DNA of 64,000 bases from Porphyra umbilicalis. Taxonomy: Eukaryota > Rhodophyta > Bangiophyceae > Bangiales > Bangiaceae. Both the position numbers and the translations under genes were made by a program. Shown here in pieces: positions 1 to 9,200 of the stretch. Each line of letters opens with the position of its first letter. Positions within the stretch are counted from its first letter, which is position 1. The stretch is from contig KV918993.1 in NCBI GenBank assembly GCA_002049455.2, forward strand, positions 62,001 to 126,000, read 5' to 3'. A model generated the notes under the pieces. The model was not told the DNA's origin. It did no database searches and worked only from the letters and a program-made list of their open reading frames with translations.

Positions 1-296
1 GGCAGCAGCGCATCGTCGGGGGTGGCCCGCTCCGCGGCGGCGGCACGCTCGAGCGCCTCCGCCCGCAGCCAGGGGGGGGGGGTGAGCACCGCCCGCCGCG
101 TTTTTTTGAGCGTCAGCCCGAGCCACAGGGGGACCGTTGCGGGGATGCCGGGGCGCAGGGGGGGGGTCGACGCCGTGAGCAGGGGGAGCGCCGGCAGGCC
201 GATGGAGGGGGTGATGGTGATGGGCGTGGCGCCGGCGGTGAGGTGCGTCAACTGCAGCAGGGGGTAGAGGGGGGGGGGGGGGGCGGCCGACGGCAT
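1..296 (-). CDS. GINS2: GINS complex subunit Psf2 (N-terminal part, runs off the window)
   Basis: 98 codons in frame from an ATG at 296 to the window edge, so the C-terminus is missing. Psf2 is one of four subunits of the GINS complex, which joins Cdc45 and Mcm2-7 to form the replicative helicase in the nucleus. Seen here: a start of the type ATPITITPSIG (the family has an 'ItIiP.f' strand), then a proline/glycine turn and the family hallmark GIPATVPLWLGLTLKK (residues about 52-67), matching the conserved 'G.PveVPLWLA..LK' block. TPPPWLRAEALERAAAAE follows, matching the 'lPPeWl..e.Le....E' stretch. The frame stays open through a 13-C run near the start and an 11-C run inside. The first dozen residues (proline run) look unlike other Psf2 proteins, so the exact start is less sure than the identity. 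The neighbour at 1862 points away, so the two genes share a 1.56-kb upstream region. Confidence 0.82.
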   Translation of the reverse strand, partial: MPSAAPPPPLYPLLQLTHLTAGATPITITPSIGLPALPLLTASTPPLRPGIPATVPLWLGLTLKKTRRAVLTPPPWLRAEALERAAAAERATPDDALL

Positions 297-773
297 GGTG
301 AAGAAGAGGCGGGAGGCGGGGGGAGAGGGGGAAGCCACCCAAACAGGGTTAAGAGTGGAACAAAGACCACAAGGGAGGGCGGGGGGAAAGGGCAAGGTGC
401 CGGCCAAGCTGGCGACCGTGGCTTGATAAAAAAGCAGCTGCGGGTCGCCGCGTGGCGGTGCTTGCCGGGTACTAGACTGCTCGGTGGGTGTCGGGAGGGT
501 GCCAGTGGTAGAGCCAAAGGCGGCGGAGAGCGGGGGCGTCGTGGTCGTCACCAGGGGCGCCCCACCGGCCCGGGTCGGTGATCGGAGGACTACGCGTGGT
601 TGACTGTCAAAGTGACGCACGAGTCCTGTGACACCATTGACGGATTTTGGCGCGACGTGTACACTGTCCAGCTTGGATGCACAGCGCTGTTGCCATCGCC
701 ATGCAGTACAAAATACTTCTGGCAGCCTTGTATTTAAACACCCCTAGGCGGTGCTGTGGCGGACGCGTTGACT

Positions 774-874
774 GCGGCGCGCCCCAAGCTCCACCGCGGA
801 CCCGCGCTTCCACCGCGGACCCGCGCTTCGCCGAGGCGAAGCGCGGGTCCGCGGTGGAGCTTGGGGCGCGCCGC
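774..874. repeat. Perfect inverted repeat (cruciform/hairpin)
   Basis: A 37-base left arm (774-810, starting GCGGCGCGCCCCAAGCTCC) is perfectly complementary to the right end of the block at 838-874. Inside the loop the inner 19 bases of the left arm are present a second time (811-829), so the right arm can pair with either copy. This gives two alternative stems, about 37 bp with a longer loop or about 23 bp with a 3-base loop. Confidence 0.85.
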
Positions 875-1254
875 CTCTGGCGATCCCTGTCAGGCGCTCC
901 GCACCTCCCCGATGGGGTCGGTCGGGCCGAGTGGACCCGCCCCCCCCTCCAACGACCACCGTCCAAGCGCCCCGCGTGGCGACGCCGCCGCCCCACCCTC
1001 CGTGTGTCGACGCACCCCGGCAGGCAGCCGATCCCACAGATCCGACTCGGCAGCGGCGCGCGCCGACCGCCCCGAGCCGCAGCCCCGCGGGCGGGCGTGG
1101 GGGGGGGCGGGGGGGGCGGGGGGGGGTGTCACGCACCTCCGCCCGCCGCGCGTCTCGGGGGCGGGCGACGGGGCGCCCGGCGCCGGGGGCCCTGTCGCCC
1201 GCCCGCGGGGCCGCGGCCGCCGCGGCGGCCGCCCGGCCCGGCGGCGGCGGCGGC

Positions 1255-1360
1255 GGCGTGCGACGGGCGCGGGCGACGGCGGCGGGCGCGCACCCGCGGC
1301 GGCCGGCGCGCACCCGCGGCGGCGGGCGACGGCGGCGGGCGCGCACCCGCGGCGGCAGCC
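1255..1360. repeat. GC-rich tandem repeat
   Basis: Three imperfect copies of a block reading GGCGCGCACCCGCGGCGG, joined by GGCGACGG-type spacers, immediately downstream of poly-G tracts at 1100-1130. Nearly pure G and C. It makes long spurious open frames on both strands. Confidence 0.7.
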
Positions 1361-1861
1361 CGAAGCAACGGCGCAGTGACAGCGCCGCGTTGCGTGCGCG
1401 GCGCCCGCCGGGGGGGGGGCGCGGGACTCCCCCCGCGCTGTCGCCCCTCGTTGGCGTATCTCAGCCGCCGGCGTGCCATGATGGCGCGCACGTGCCACCG
1501 GCCGCGGGGGGGGGTTGTCGGGGGAGACACCCCCGCGCTCCCGCTGGGCGGCGTGGCAGACAGCGACGCGAGCCCGGTGCGGTGGCCTGGACGCGCCCCT
1601 CCCCCCCAACCCCCGACGGTCGTATACAACCGCCAGTGTGCGTCGTCGTCCGTGGGCTGTCGGCACCCCCACCACCCCGCCGGCAGTCTTTGCAAGTCCC
1701 CACCCACCCTTGCCCCCGCTTGCCGCCTCGCCCGCCGTCCCCCGCGCCCCTACCCTGATCGTCCTTTTGTCCATTTTCGCAGCACCGCCGTCACGCCCCC
1801 CCCCCCCCTCGCCGCCGACCCTTGACCTTTCCCCCACTCGTTGGTTATTGATCCCCCCACC

Positions 1862-3724
1862 ATGGCGACCAGCCGGAGACGCTTGGCCCGGTGGGCCGCC
1901 CTGCTGCTCGCCGCCGCCGCGGTCGCACCCGCCGTGGCGGCGGCCGCCGACGGGCACGCGGTCACGGGCGGCGTGCGCGAGGCCACAGACGACGCGGGGG
2001 GCGACACGGACGGCGGCCACGCCCACGGTCATGGGGAGGGCGACGCGGGGCACCACGGCGCCGACGGCGGGCAGCACTTGGAGGTGGGGGACGGCGGCGA
2101 CCACCACGCCGAGGCGGACGGGCACCACATGGATGGGGACCACGGGGGGGATGACCACCATGCCGACGATGCAGGGGGCGGCGACCACCATACCGGCGAT
2201 GCCGAGGGCGATGAGGCCAGCGGCAACGTCCAGGCCGCAGCGTCTGGGGCCGAGAGCGAGGGCGAGGCCGGCGCGGACGGGGCCCACAGCGACGGCGCGG
2301 GCACCGACCACGACCATGACCACGATGCCAGCGATGGGCACCATGATGACGACGCCGCCACGGCCGGGGCATCGACAGACGAGACGGGCGACGCGGACGA
2401 TCACTCTGGCCAAAGCCACAGCGAGGAGGGCCACAGCGGGGACCACAGTGACGGCGACGGTGGCCACGACGATGGCGGCGGTGGCCACGGCGACGACGGC
2501 GGCCACGGCCACGGGGGCGGCGTGCACGTTGGGCACGACACGCCCAACCCGCCCCTGACGACCTGCTTCCTCCCATCCGCGCCTGGGGGCGCCCGCAACT
2601 ACTCGCGCTGCCAGTCCCTCCCCGGCCAAGTGCCGATGAGCCTCTACTGGGATGTCGACGAGGCGGCGGGCACCCTCACCGCCGCCTTTACCGCCCAATC
2701 CATCGGCTGGGCGGCGTTTGCGTTCAACGGCGCCGACGAGGCGGACGCGATGCTCTCGGGCGACGCCGCCAACCCCAACGTTGCCGTCGCGGGGAGGGCC
2801 ACGGGCGCCGACACGGCGGCGGTCGGGGTCTACGCGCTGCGCGCCAAAGCGTCGGCGGGCGTGCAGCCGATCGGGTCGGGCGTCTACACGGGGTTGACGG
2901 CGACGCGCGACGCGGCGGGCGCGCTCGTCGTCGGCTTTACCCGCCCGCTTGCGGGCGCCCGCGGCGCGCCCGCGGTGCCGACCGACGGCACGCCCGTCAA
3001 TGCAATTTGGTCGACGGGGCCCCCGTCGCCGTCGGCGGGGGCGTTGCGCAAGCACGTTGGCCACGGGCTCGGCGGGATTGACTTTACGCGGTCGGACTTG
3101 GACGCGACGGCGGCGGGGGGGGGGGACGCCGACGGCAGTGACGGCGGCGGCGACGATGAGTCGGCCTGCTTCCCAGCGTCGGCAATGGTCGACGCCGGCG
3201 ACCGCGGCGCGGTGCGGATGGCAGACCTCCGCGTCGGCGACGCGGTCGCGTCGGCCGCCGCCGGCGGCGCGCCCACCGACGTCTACCTCTTTACACACGC
3301 CGACGCGGATGCGGTGACCCGCTTTGTGGTCTTGACGACGGGCGGCGGCCGGCGGCCGCTGGTCGTCTCCCCCGGCCATTACGTGTTTTTGGCGGGCGGC
3401 CGCACCGCCGCCGCGCGCACGGTGCGGGTCGGCGACGCGCTCGTCGACGCTGCCACGGGCGCGGCGGCGCCCGTGACGGCCGTGTCGAGGGTGCTCGCCC
3501 GCGGCTTGTACAACCCGCAGACGCTCAGCGGTGACTTGGCCGTCGACGGGTACGCCGTGTCGACGTGGACGACGGCGGTGGCGCCGGCGGTGGCGTCGGC
3601 GGCGCTCGCGCCCGTGCGGGCGGTGTATGGGGTGGGGGGGGGGTGGCTGTGGGGGGGGGTCGGCCTGCGGGGCGGGTGGCCACGGCTCGCTGCGCTGCTG
3701 CCGTCGGGGCGGGACAGCTTGTGA
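1862..3724 (+). CDS. Secreted His-rich DOMON-Hint protein
   Basis: 620 aa from an ATG in a good Kozak context (CACCATGG). Order of parts: signal peptide (residues 1 to about 27, twin-arginine-like start then leucine/alanine core); a His/Asp/Gly-rich region (about 30-230) with repeated HGDDGGHGH-type motifs; a DOMON-like beta-sandwich (about 255-408, with SLYWDVDEAAGTLTAAF and a GWAAFAF strand); and a Hint domain (about 435-566). The Hint part starts at Cys436 (ACFPASAMV) and has the MADLRVGDAV strand, the SPGHYVFL motif with the conserved His, and a final VDGYAVSTW strand. DOMON domains bind haem or sugars outside the cell. Hint domains catalyse self-cleavage by an N-to-S acyl shift at the first Cys. 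Hedgehog-like Hint domains are known in red algae. Inferred: a wall or extracellular-matrix protein that may process itself; the His-rich tract could bind metal. The C-terminus is hydrophobic/Gly-rich. No break in frame. Confidence 0.85.
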   Translation: MATSRRRLARWAALLLAAAAVAPAVAAAADGHAVTGGVREATDDAGGDTDGGHAHGHGEGDAGHHGADGGQHLEVGDGGDHHAEADGHHMDGDHGGDDHHADDAGGGDHHTGDAEGDEASGNVQAAASGAESEGEAGADGAHSDGAGTDHDHDHDASDGHHDDDAATAGASTDETGDADDHSGQSHSEEGHSGDHSDGDGGHDDGGGGHGDDGGHGHGGGVHVGHDTPNPPLTTCFLPSAPGGARNYSRCQSLPGQVPMSLYWDVDEAAGTLTAAFTAQSIGWAAFAFNGADEADAMLSGDAANPNVAVAGRATGADTAAVGVYALRAKASAGVQPIGSGVYTGLTATRDAAGALVVGFTRPLAGARGAPAVPTDGTPVNAIWSTGPPSPSAGALRKHVGHGLGGIDFTRSDLDATAAGGGDADGSDGGGDDESACFPASAMVDAGDRGAVRMADLRVGDAVASAAAGGAPTDVYLFTHADADAVTRFVVLTTGGGRRPLVVSPGHYVFLAGGRTAAARTVRVGDALVDAATGAAAPVTAVSRVLARGLYNPQTLSGDLAVDGYAVSTWTTAVAPAVASAALAPVRAVYGVGGGWLWGGVGLRGGWPRLAALLPSGRDSL

Positions 3725-4168
3725 GGGGCGGGGGGGGTGGGTGCCCCGCGGTCGTCAGCTGCGCGTCGTGGCGGCAATGGCCTGTGATAACTGGATGTGA
3801 CTGCTTTGCTGCGTACGACCGACGGCGGTTCCTTTCCATGAGCTCGTGGGCGGTGCAGCACCCCGCCCGCGACATGGCGGTGGTGGCCACCTACGCAATG
3901 GTCCCTATCTGGGGTGGTGCGTCCAGGCGCGCAAGCGCCGTGCAACGCAGATGGAAACCACCAGTCCGTGTGTTTCGCAACAGGATCGGGGAGGGGACTG
4001 GGGTGCCGCCCGCGACGCCGTCAGAAAGGGCGGGTGCCTCCCCCGCCATAGTGTATGTACAACCGTCCGCCCCACCAATCAACCACGCTCCATCCCCACG
4101 CTCGCCGCCTCACCGCAACCCCAACTGCTCCTCGTGCGCCTCCGAGTGGCCGCTCTCCCCATCCCCGC
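3725..4168. other. Intergenic between two convergent genes
   Basis: 444 bases between the 3' ends of the DOMON-Hint gene (plus) and the peptide-repeat gene (minus). It is less GC-rich than either gene. No gene, clear polyadenylation signal or repeat was recognised here. Confidence 0.6.
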
Positions 4169-5392
4169 TCACAGAGTGATCGCTCTGGGCGTCGCCACAC
4201 GGCGACGGCGTGCCACACGCGTCGACGTCGTCCTCGGGGGCGACGCCGTCGCCAACCGCGCATCCGCAGCGAGCACGAGCGTCTCATGGTCGGCGGCCTC
4301 TGTCGGCATCGCTGCGCGGACGGCAATCTCCCCACCGCAGCCGCCCGCTGCCGCCATCGGTGCCTGCGGCGGTGCCGTGCCCCGCGCCGCCGCCGCGTCG
4401 GTCGACGGCGGCGCCCCCGACGCGCACGCGGACCGGTCGTCCTCGCGGGGCGGGCGGGCGGACACGCCGGGCACCAATAGGCCGACGGGGAAACACGACG
4501 GCGACACACGCTCGTCCGGCGTCTGGTCCTTGCTCCCGCCACCTGCATGCACCTCGTCCGCGGCGTGCGTCGCCACGTCTGCCGCCACGACGCCACCCAG
4601 CGCCTCGACGGGCGCGCCCGCCGCCGCCCCGCCCGCCCCGCCCGACGGCGCGGGGGTGGCCGGCGGCGCGACCTCCGCGGCTGCCACCCCCGCCGCCGCC
4701 GCCTCGGCCGCCGGCGACGCGGCGGCGAGCGGCGCCACTCGCGCGACCGCCGCCGGCGCGGCGCGGCGAACAGTGCCGCCGAGCTTTCCCCCAAACGACC
4801 GCCCCGCAGGGTAGCGGTACCGGCGGCTGGCGGCCGCCCCCGCGTCACCCCCGCCACCACCCGCGGTGCCCGCCCCCGCCGCCCCCGCACCCAGCACCGC
4901 GGCGGCAGCGGGCGCGCCGCGCCCGACGGCCGACGGCGCGGCGCGGCGGCGGACCGTCCCCCCGAGCTTTCCCCCAAACGACCGCCCCGCGGGGTAGCGG
5001 TACCGGCGGCCGCCGGCCGCCCCCGCGTCACCACGTGCGCCGCCCACACCCGCCGCCGCCGGCGCGCCGCGGCCGACGGCCGTCGGCGCGACGCGGCGCA
5101 CAGTGCCGCCGAGTTTCCCCCCATACGTCCGCCCCGCGGGGTAGCGGTACCGGCGGCCGCCGGCCGCCGCGCCCGCGGCGTCCGCGGCGTCACCCGCACC
5201 CGCCAGAGCGGGGGCCCCCCGCGCGCCGGCGGCGGCACCCCCACTGGCGGCCACCGCCGCCACCGCCGGCGCGGCGCCGACGGGCACGGCGGGCACCGGG
5301 AGCGCGCGCTCCGCAACCACCGACGGCGGCAGCGCCGACGCGGCCACGGCCGCCACCGTCGCGGCGGCGAGGAGCGCCAGCGTGCGCCCCAT
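4169..5392 (-). CDS. Putative secreted peptide precursor with three dibasic-flanked repeats
   Basis: 407 aa from an ATG at 5392. That start is chosen because it opens with a clean signal peptide (MGRTLALLAAATVAAVAASA), although the frame stays open further upstream. Residues 80-100, 129-149 and 190-210 are three near-identical blocks. Each is a 17-residue core, YRYPAGRTYGGKLGGTV or YRYPAGRSFGGKLGGTV, bracketed by Arg-Arg on both sides, and at least the first two are followed by an AP.AVGRGAP spacer. Between copies the codons differ mostly silently (six silent and two conservative changes between copies 1 and 2; only silent changes between 2 and 3), so the peptide itself appears to be conserved. 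The rest is Ala/Gly-rich, with a more ordinary C-terminal third containing a few Cys. No known family was recognised. The layout resembles a prohormone cut at dibasic sites, but processing is inferred. An alternative is a structural wall protein or a nucleic-acid-binding repeat. Confidence 0.6.
   Translation of the reverse strand: MGRTLALLAAATVAAVAASALPPSVVAERALPVPAVPVGAAPAVAAVAASGGAAAGARGAPALAGAGDAADAAGAAAGGRRYRYPAGRTYGGKLGGTVRRVAPTAVGRGAPAAAGVGGARGDAGAAGGRRYRYPAGRSFGGKLGGTVRRRAAPSAVGRGAPAAAAVLGAGAAGAGTAGGGGGDAGAAASRRYRYPAGRSFGGKLGGTVRRAAPAAVARVAPLAAASPAAEAAAAGVAAAEVAPPATPAPSGGAGGAAAGAPVEALGGVVAADVATHAADEVHAGGGSKDQTPDERVSPSCFPVGLLVPGVSARPPREDDRSACASGAPPSTDAAAARGTAPPQAPMAAAGGCGGEIAVRAAMPTEAADHETLVLAADARLATASPPRTTSTRVARRRRVATPRAITL
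4763..5155 (-). repeat. Three copies of the RR-flanked 17-residue coding repeat
   Basis: Copies at 5093-5155, 4946-5008 and 4763-4825. Peptide distances are 49 and 61 residues, so this is not a simple tandem array. The conserved core YRYPAGR(S/T)(F/Y)GGKLGGTV lies between Arg-Arg pairs in every copy. Confidence 0.85.
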
Positions 5393-6704
5393 CGTGGGGG
5401 GGAGCGGGAGCGGGGGGGGGGGGGTGCGGGGCGGGGGGGGGGGGGGGGGGGGGACCCCTCGAGCACCCGACGTGCGTGGCGTGCGTCGCACCGCAGGGCG
5501 GGGGGTGCACGCGCCGCCGCGAGCGCGCGGGTGGGGGATCCCGTCGGGCGTGCAAGGCGGCCGGCGACGCTTTGACGGAGGGGGACCAAGCGCACGGACG
5601 ACGCCGGCGGGGTGGGACCGCTTAAGGGCGACGGAGCGGTGGCACTGGGGGGCTGCCGCCAGCGCCCCGGTTGCCGCCGCCGCGCTGGGCGGCACGGCAC
5701 GGCGGCAGCGGGACGCCCTGCTGGCACGGACCGGCCGTCGCACGGCATGTGCGGCCGCCGCGGCGCGGTGCGTGCGGCACACCCCACGTCGCCCGGCCAG
5801 CCGCAGCGTCGACGGGCGGCCCGAGCCCCGCGCCACCCCCGTGTACCGTCGGGCACGTGGCCGCCTGCGTCGGCGCGCCGCGCGGCCGCGTCGCGCGCAC
5901 CCGTCGCGCGGCGTGGGGGGCCCGCCGCGCGGGGGCGCCCCAGCCCCCCCACCCGGGGGGAACACGGGCCACTGGGCCGGGCCAGGCGTGGCACGGGCGC
6001 CCGCGGCGTCGGTCCCTGCCGCCGCCCCCGCCGCCGCCACACGTTGCCGCGGCGCCCGGCGGCGGGCGACCGTGGCGTTGCGGCGACGCGGCAGCGCCGC
6101 GCGCCGACGCGGCGCCTCGCGGCAGCCGCCGCCGCGCCGACGCCGCCACGGCACCGCCGTCGGCGCGTCGGCGGGGCGGCTGCCCCGCCCACCGCAGGCG
6201 CGTGTGCCGTGGCGCGGTGCGCGCGCGCCGGCGGCGCGGCGCCACCCCACGGGACGGCCCCCGCGCGTGTGGCGGCGGGGGGCGCCCGCGCGCGGGGGGA
6301 GAGCCACGCCGGCGCGCTCGCCGCGACCGCGCGAAAACGTGGGCGCCGCCCGCAGCGCGGCGCGGCCGCGTCGCGGAGCGTGGCAGCGGGGCGGCGGCAC
6401 GGCACGGGGCGGAATCGGGCGTCGGCGCGCCACTCGCGCGGGGCCGCACCGTGGCAACGGCTGCTCGCTGCTCGGGGCCCCCCGCGTGGGCGCGTGTGGG
6501 CCAAATCCGCGTCTGGGGGGCCCCCCAAGCGAGCCCCCCGCCGCGGGGGGGGCTCGCAGCGGCTGCCACGGATCGCTGTCTGGCTTTCGGTTGCAGGCAA
6601 TAAATTTAGCGGCTCAAGTGATCGATTGTTCGTGGATCAATGTAGTTATTGAAGGGTCCTCCTGGAATTGAATCTGCCGGTGGTCTCCCGCGAAAGGGAC
6701 AGCG
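5393..6704. other. Extremely GC-rich stretch without a recognised gene
   Basis: Up to about 6600 this is G/C-dominated sequence, with runs of G at 5408-5455, that stays open in several frames on both strands. The predicted proteins are Arg/Ala/Pro/Gly mixtures with no motif, as expected from composition alone. From about 6600 the sequence abruptly becomes AT-richer, marking the edge of the transposon-rich region. Confidence 0.5.
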
Positions 6705-6783
6705 ACGTGTAGGATTTCAAGAGAAACGGACCCACATTCTATTCTAGAGATTAAACCTCTAGAATCGATCGTGGGGGCCGTTT
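6705..6783. mobile_element. MITE-like short palindrome, copy 1
   Basis: About 79 bases that are themselves palindromic: a GAAACGGACCCACATTCTAT-type arm, TCTAGAGATTAAACCTCTAGA at the centre, then the complementary arm ending in GTGGGGGCCGTTTC. The same block recurs in inverted orientation at 13427-13506. It directly abuts the left end of the 10-kb inverted-repeat element. Confidence 0.6.
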
Positions 6784-8549
6784 CGGGGTTGTATCTCGAA
6801 AAAAACGACCCACGATGACACGTGGGCTACAAGAGATCGTGGGTGGGGCTACAAGAGATCGTGGGGGCTCCCTGGGGAGGTGTTGGGGGGGGGGGGGGGA
6901 TTCGAGGGATTAGGGGGGTGCTGGGGGGGGTGCTGGGGGGGGGGTTGGGGGGGGGGTTGGAGGCCGGGTTGGGGGGGGGTTTGGTCGGGGGTCGGGGGGA
7001 GCTCAGCAGCGTGCTAGGGGGGCTCGGGGGCGCAAATTGGCATTGTGGGCGGGTCGTCAATTTCGACGCACACTGGCCTGACACGTGCAGAGGAGCTCAC
7101 GTGGCCGATACCATCGCCCCACCAGTGCTGTGTCAGTGCCGCACCGCACCCCACTCCTCGGCTACCGCGGCCGTCCCTGCCCTTCTCCCCACTGACAGCC
7201 CGTCGCCACTACAAGTGTTTCTCGTTTTGTGTGTTTTCCTGCCTGGCCGCCCACCCGGCCGCTGCCGACGTGTCATCTGCCAAGGAGGTCCTGCTGGACA
7301 AGAAGAGACGCGCGAAGATAGAATTCCCGTTTCCAGCTGGTCAGAAAGAACAGAGTACAGTATGGGAGACCGGCCGCAGTGCTGTTTCCCACAAAAAGCA
7401 ATGGGAATCGCTATAGGCAGGAACAGAAGGCACATTCGGTATCCACAAGATGGGGCAGTGCCAGAAAAACGCACGTGATCCATTGGACTGGCAAGTGTTG
7501 GCACTGCTTTGACGTACAATCCGGGACACTCCAGCAATGCGCTCCTAGTTTATTCTCGCTGGCACGCGCACAGCGGTGGTCCGGTCCACCGGAGCAATCC
7601 ACAGCAGGTGGCCAAATGCATCCCCCATGGCTGGCTACCGCCGCAACGGCGAGCACGACAACGGTGACCTCATGCTACTTCCACTCACGTGTGTACCCCA
7701 CCTAGGTCCTTCCCCCATTGTGCGAACGTATGAGCTATCACTTGCTCGTATACGAAGATCGGGAGGGGGGAGCTGTGAGACCATGGCGGCGTGCGGGCAG
7801 TGACCCTCGTCTCGGATTGACGGGGCCCATGGGAAGATCCTGCGCCAGAGGATGTAGCTAATCGGCCGAAAAGCGACCATCAACAGACAATCAGATACTG
7901 TTCAGATGACAGCTTTCACTGGACGTATGTTACTGAAGTCTCGTGGCACGGTCACTGCCTTGGGAGCCGTGTCGGTCAGGCGTCAAGCGTTCTGAGGCCT
8001 CTCAATGGTAGTTGCATGCAAGGAGCTGCGGTTGTGTCGTGCTGTACTCAGGCTGCACATCGTCTCGACGTTGAATAGATAACTTTTGACCACTGGACCT
8101 GATTAGAGTATTCTACAAGATTCACTGAGACCAACTTCGTTTCAAGCTCACATCGGTCGCGGGGCACGCGTGAAGGGCAGCAGGTAGGGTGTCATATGAG
8201 CATGAAGGAGCCCTTGTGGTACTATTCTGAGCACACCGACGTGACCAGGGATTGTCCTCCATCCTACTTGAGCTCTTCGGTTGATTGTGACGTGGTGTTC
8301 TTTTTGGGTCGGACGTCTGGTAAAACGCGGAGGATGCCATGGACATGCCGAGCGGGCAAGGGCAACACGTCTTGGGACAGTAGGGTGTCAAAAACAAAAG
8401 TCGTGCGGCCCTTGACTTCATCATTTCCTCTGGGTAAAGTGACGTCCCTGATCACGCCTATACAGTCAGAATGGACTGAAACTCACACCAACATGCTGTT
8501 TTGCACCGATATGTATCCAGCAACAGTGCTTTTCCGCACATGCGAGCAT
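6783..8549 (+). repeat. Left arm of the 10-kb element
   Basis: Inverted copy of 14991-16774. Short open frames inside it are not convincing: their mirror copies contain different frame breaks, and the composition is not protein-like. The G-rich tract lies at 6870-7010. Confidence 0.85.
6870..7010 (+). repeat. G-rich subterminal tract (G-quadruplex-prone)
   Basis: Repeated runs of five to nine G separated by short spacers (TGCTGGGGGGG-type units), giving many possible four-tract combinations. The complementary C-rich tract is at 16540-16690 in the other arm, so both ends of the element carry it in the same relative orientation. Confidence 0.7.
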
Positions 8550-9200
8550 CGTCGGCGGTTCTGCCCACGCGCTTGTTTGGTTACTTCAGTGTATTTCAAG
8601 AGTCCCACCGTGTGGTGCTCCCGGGGAATGTGCGATTCCAGACTGGAGAAGGACTTTCGAGAGATTGGTGCTCCACAGACTACGGCTCCATCGACCATTC
8701 CGAGGCAAAGGCAATGGGCAAGCGCTGTGTGCGGCCAAGACCCGGCGTCCTCGGCCACTTTTCGTCCAATTCGGGATCAATCGGAGTATACAGTGCTCGG
8801 CGGTCCTGCCCGCGCGCTTTTTTGGCTACTTCGGGGCGATTCGTGTTCACTGTAAGAATCAATAACACCGTCTGTTGGAGCGGGGCGCACCCCCAAGCTG
8901 CTCAGACGAGATCACTGTCAGATCGTGCTCTTGAGGAAAGCATCGGAATGGGCTTTGAGGCCGTCTTTGATCCAGATGCAAGGCCTCGTGCGGATCGCCA
9001 GAAATCTTGCACTTTTATTCGGACTCCGACTGGCGAGCGCCGCTCCGGGGTGGCAGTAACAGAGGGACACTGACGCTGACAGTGCTCCTGCCTTGCAGCG
9101 ACGTGCTTTTAGACGATTTTCATTGGATACCAGCCGTGTCCACATTGTTCTGCTCGTGTAGCCGTATGCCTCCGGCACTATGATTGGTTGGCGGTGGCTT
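8550..9200. other. Interior of the element, no gene recognised
   Basis: Ordinary-composition sequence just inside the left arm. It has a degenerate direct repeat (8553 and 8797, both reading CGGCGGT.CTGCCC.CGCGCTT and then a TACTTC stretch). Short open frames on both strands have no recognisable features. Confidence 0.4.

Larger units (their letters stand above)
297..1861. promoter_or_regulatory. Shared upstream region of Psf2 and the DOMON-Hint gene
   Basis: 1.56 kb between two genes that point away from each other, so it probably holds both promoters. The part from 560 to 760 is less GC-rich and includes a TATTTAAA-like stretch at about 730. The rest is extremely GC-rich, with open frames on both strands that have no recognisable protein character. 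It includes a strong hairpin (774-874) and GC-rich tandem repeats (1255-1360), listed separately. No individual promoter element is certain. Confidence 0.4.

Noticed and set aside
647-1825. 392-codon plus-strand frame upstream of the DOMON-Hint gene
   Set aside because: It crosses the perfect hairpin and the GC tandem repeats and has no domain or conserved start.
890-3379. 829-codon open frame on the minus strand opposite the DOMON-Hint gene
   Set aside because: It is the shadow of a gene with a signal peptide and two domains; the minus product has only Arg/Ala/Val-rich sequence and hydrophobic runs produced by the plus-strand His/Asp codons.
5382-6671. Long plus-strand frame of 429 codons
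   Set aside because: Composition-driven (Arg/Ala/Pro/Gly); all frames are open there and it has no motif.
6822-7478. Gly-rich 218-codon frame in the left arm
   Set aside because: It translates the G-rich tract; the mirror copy in the right arm differs by repeat-length changes, not by coding-type changes.
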